NCBI GenBank assembly: GCA_945861865.1
Contig: CAMAWN010000011.1
Coordinates: 1-57,853, forward strand
DNA: 57,853 bases
Origin: Candidatus Kuenenia stuttgartensis
Lineage (GTDB): Bacteria; Planctomycetota; Planctomycetia; Planctomycetales; Planctomycetaceae
Direction: 5' to 3'
The translations under genes and the position numbers were made by a program. Below the pieces are notes generated by a model, which did not search any database, was not told the origin of the DNA, and saw only the letters and a list, made by a program, of their open reading frames with translations. Every line of letters begins with the position of its first letter. The first letter of the stretch is position 1. Of the stretch, positions 55,647 through 57,853 are shown piece after piece.

Positions 55647-56843
55647 TTACTCCGTGATCAGAGTCACGATGCCTGAACCCACCGTGCGGCCACCTTCGCG
55701 GATGGCAAAACGGCTACCGACATCCATCGCGATCGGCTTGCCGAGCTCCACCGCCAACTTGACGTTGTCACCTGGCATACACATTTCGGCCCCGCCGAGC
55801 AGATTTGCCCCGCCGGTCACGTCCGTCGTACGGAAGTAGAACTGCGGCTTGTACCCATTAAAGAACGGCGTGTGTCGACCACCTTCCTCTTTACTGAGGA
55901 CGTAAACCTCGCACTCGAACTTGGTATGCGGCTTGATGGCCTTCGGAGCAGACAGCACCTGACCGCGCTGCACGTCTTCCTTCTTTGTGCCACGCAGCAG
56001 AATACCGACGTTGTCGCCAGCCTCGCCTCGATCCAACGTCTTGTTAAACATTTCGACGCCGGTGCAAGTCGTTTCGGTCGTCGGCTTGAGCCCGACAATC
56101 TCGATCTTCTCGCCGGTCTTCACCACGCCCTGCTCAATACGGCCCGTCACGACGGTTCCGCGACCTTCGATCGAGAACACGTCTTCAATCGCCATCAAGA
56201 ACGGCTTGTCGGTGACGCGCGGCGGCTCAGGAATATGATTATCCAGAGCATCCATCAACTCGCCGATGCATGCATTCCATTTCGGATCGGTAGGATCACT
56301 CAACGCCATGTTGGATTGACCGCGAATGATCGGGATCGTATCTCCCGGGAAGCCGTACTTGCTGAGTAAGTCGCGAATTTCCATCTCGACCAGTTCCAGC
56401 AACTCCGGGTCATCAACCAAATCGACCTTGTTGAGAAACACAACCAGCGCCGGCACATTGACCTGACGCGCCAGCAGAATGTGCTCGCGAGTTTGCGGCA
56501 TCGGGCCGTCAGCGGCGGACACAACCAGGATTGCGCCGTCCATCTGGGCGGCACCGGTGATCATGTTCTTGATGTAGTCCGCGTGACCCGGGCAGTCGAT
56601 GTGAGCGTAGTGACGCTTGGGTGATTCGTACTCGACGTGGCTGACCGCGATCGTCACGGTCTTATTTTCGTCGCGAACCGTACCGCCCTTGGCGATGTCC
56701 TTGTACGACTTCATGACCGCCAAGCCCTTACCGGCTTGCACCGCCAAGATTGAAGCAGTCAAAGTTGTTTTGCCGTGGTCGATGTGTCCGATCGTCCCCA
56801 CGTTGACGTGCGGTTTCTTGCGTTCAAAAACTGCCTTGGCCAT
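55647..56843 (-). CDS. tuf: Translation elongation factor Tu
   Basis: 398 residues, normal length. Delivers aminoacyl-tRNA to the ribosome with [17 protein letters not shown] (G1), [14 protein letters not shown] (switch I), [20 protein letters not shown] (G3), [18 protein letters not shown] (G4), domain II with [16 protein letters not shown], and the C-terminal [17 protein letters not shown] and [15 protein letters not shown] are intact. Switch I reads [20 protein letters not shown] where most EF-Tu have the RGITINTSHVEYE block. It sits directly behind four tRNA genes, the arrangement of E. coli thrU-tyrU-glyT-thrT-tufB. Confidence 0.96.
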   Translation of the reverse strand: MAKAVFERKKPHVNVGTIGHIDHGKTTLTASILAVQAGKGLAVMKSYKDIAKGGTVRDENKTVTIAVSHVEYESPKRHYAHIDCPGHADYIKNMITGAAQMDGAILVVSAADGPMPQTREHILLARQVNVPALVVFLNKVDLVDDPELLELVEMEIRDLLSKYGFPGDTIPIIRGQSNMALSDPTDPKWNACIGELMDALDNHIPEPPRVTDKPFLMAIEDVFSIEGRGTVVTGRIEQGVVKTGEKIEIVGLKPTTETTCTGVEMFNKTLDRGEAGDNVGILLRGTKKEDVQRGQVLSAPKAIKPHTKFECEVYVLSKEEGGRHTPFFNGYKPQFYFRTTDVTGGANLLGGAEMCMPGDNVKLAVELGKPIAMDVGSRFAIREGGRTVGSGIVTLITE

Positions 56844-56945
56844 GTTGACTCCCTAAACTGAAACTGACTTGGGTTAAACCTTCTTTTTGATGAACAAGCC
56901 GAGCCATCCTAGCCCGGACACCGACGCACTGCTGGTGACTCGGAG

Positions 56946-57017
<72 letters not shown>

Positions 57018-57100
57018 ACGAACGACAACCAATCGAATCCCTTCCTCGTGTTTGTCATGCTGCTCGGAAGCCCTTGCTGTTGATTGACTCGGCACTCAGG

Positions 57101-57171
57101 AGCGGGTGATGGGAATCGAACCCACGTGTCCAGCTTGGAAGGCTGGCGCTCTACCATTGAGCTACACCCGC
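57101..57171 (-). tRNA. trnG: tRNA-Gly (TCC)
   Basis: 71 nt. Acceptor GCGGGTG/CACCCGC, anticodon stem CCAGC/GCTGG with loop CTTCCAA (anticodon TCC), T-loop TTCGATT. Confidence 0.97.
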
Positions 57172-57281
57172 GGACGCTTGTTGTGTGGATCTTTGCGAAA
57201 CCGGTTTCTTCTGAATCGTGTTGAGTTTGAAATTCTTGGCCAACCTTGCAGCTGGCCTTACGTTTTTCAATCCAAATCTAG

Positions 57282-57363
57282 TGGGGGAAGGAGGATTCGA
57301 ACCTCCGAAGGCTGAGCCACCAGATTTACAGTCTGGCCCATTTGGCCGCTCTGGAATTCCCCC
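57282..57363 (-). tRNA. trnY: tRNA-Tyr (GTA)
   Basis: 82 nt with the long variable arm of tRNA-Tyr. Acceptor GGGGGAA/TTCCCCC, anticodon loop CTGTAAA (anticodon GTA), T-stem GGAGG/CCTCC. Confidence 0.97.
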
Positions 57364-57438
57364 GGTGGAGTCCGCTTCCCGCCATTCGCCAGAGCATAAG
57401 TCTCTAGCTCAAAGAGGGTTGAGCCGGAGGTCTCTGGA

Positions 57439-57511
57439 AGCTAGCGGAGGGACTCGAACCCACAACCCCCGGTTTACAAAACCGGAGCTCTGCCAATTGA
57501 GCTACGCTAGC
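57439..57511 (-). tRNA. trnT: tRNA-Thr (TGT)
   Basis: 73 nt. Acceptor GCTAGCG/CGCTAGC, anticodon stem CCGGT/ACCGG with loop TTTGTAA (anticodon TGT). It is the first gene of the tRNA-tuf cluster. Confidence 0.97.
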
Positions 57512-57591
57512 GGTCAAGCCGGCTCGATGGGGAGCGGAGGAATATAACGCTCCCCAAAAGTAATGCAAGTCTTCAATGGACACAGAACTTA

Positions 57592-57702
57592 GAGGCTGTC
57601 CGAGAAGTGACATCTGGTCGCGGGATAGGCTTCCAGCCTGTCGTGTTTTTCCGCAGTCTCACAGGCTGGAAGCCTACGACACGGACCTTCTCGGATGGCC
57701 TC
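57592..57702. mobile_element. MITE-like element with IS5/IS1031-type ends
   Basis: 111 bp bounded by 16-nt inverted ends GAGGCTGTCCGAGAAG and CTTCTCGGATGGCCTC (two mismatches) and flanked by a direct TTA on each side (57589-57591 and 57703-57705). A 3-bp TNA target duplication and GAG-starting ends are known from the IS1031 group of the IS5 family. A perfect 16-bp inner inverted repeat (57626-57641 with 57661-57676) lies inside. No coding capacity. It sits upstream of the tRNA cluster, next to the IS-like repeat. Confidence 0.75.
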
Positions 57703-57706
57703 TTAC

Positions 57707-57850
57707 TTCGACTTTTGCAGTTTTCAGCGTGTTGATAACTGATCTGCGGAAATAGCGTGAGCCTCCACGACAATGCTTGGGACATCACTCTCAGGCATCG
57801 AGCAAGGAGGCTCACGATGGAACTTGTACCCAGTTTTGCGGCTTTGTTGC
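57707..57850. repeat. Inverted terminal copy of an IS-like repeat (right)
   Basis: Reverse complement of 1-144. It holds the leader and start of the transposase-like gene at 57817. Its boundary lies 2 bp from the MITE target duplication. Confidence 0.8.
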
Positions 57851-57853
57851 AGG
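57817..57853 (+). CDS. 5' fragment of IS transposase-like gene (right contig end)
   Basis: ATG at 57817 preceded by AGGAGG (57805-57810), encoding MELVPSFAALLQ before the window ends. Same sequence as the left-end fragment. The family cannot be fixed from 12 residues; transposase is inferred from repetition and position. Confidence 0.5.
   Translation, partial: MELVPSFAALLQ

Overview
The window looks like one contig of a planctomycete chromosome (order Planctomycetales is likely; genus not resolved). The evidence is the combination of family-typical genes: a DUF1501 Tat-exported protein, a DUF1559 prepilin-like protein with a small regulatory-domain lipoprotein, a BBP7 beta-barrel protein, a large LEPR-XLL surface protein, a stand-alone M41-type peptidase, a ceramidase-like secreted protein, and a long rif/str superoperon. 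Both ends (1-144 and 57707-57850) carry the same sequence in opposite orientation. It contains the start of a transposase-like gene and its upstream region, so the contig was probably broken at two copies of one insertion sequence.

Layout. 460-5077: coiled-coil membrane protein, M48 metalloprotease, M41-like protease and a large porin. 5627-14185: DUF1501 protein (minus), then rimI, a UvrA paralogue, nadB and recQ (plus). 14336-15223: HIBADH-family dehydrogenase (minus). 15899-20719: LEPR-XLL protein with two cyclophilin domains and Ig-like repeats, followed by a BBP7 outer-membrane protein. 20738-23753: minus-strand operon DUF1559 - regulatory lipoprotein - TPR lipoprotein. 24020-30367: plus-strand run mutL, fused aroD-aroE, aroK, prepilin peptidase and a TIM-barrel isomerase. 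30434-34543: MFS transporter plus CPXCG protein (minus), then a flavin amine oxidase and a ceramidase-like protein. 34575-36793: hemX-hemA. 36893-37921: methyltransferase pseudogene and a small membrane protein. 38016-40085: sigma-70 factor and an uncharacterised Rossmann-like protein.

40112-57511 is one continuous minus-strand block of information-processing genes. Read 5' to 3' it runs tRNA-Thr(UGU), tRNA-Tyr(GUA), tRNA-Gly(UCC), tRNA-Thr(GGU), tuf, rpmG, tRNA-Trp(CCA), secE, nusG, rplK, rplA, rplJ, rplL, rpoB, rpoC, rpsL, rpsG, fusA. Hairpins followed by T-runs lie between rplL and rpoB and between rpsG and fusA, suggesting internal attenuation.

The most unusual theme is a set of short interspersed repeats, several of them palindromic, that sit between genes and also in frame inside genes. 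Four kinds lie within the UvrA paralogue, two within mutL, and one forms the C-terminus of HemX. One intergenic palindrome is nested inside an older one. This resembles the in-frame palindromic elements known from Rickettsia, but with several unrelated families side by side. No CRISPR array, prophage or biosynthetic cluster was seen.
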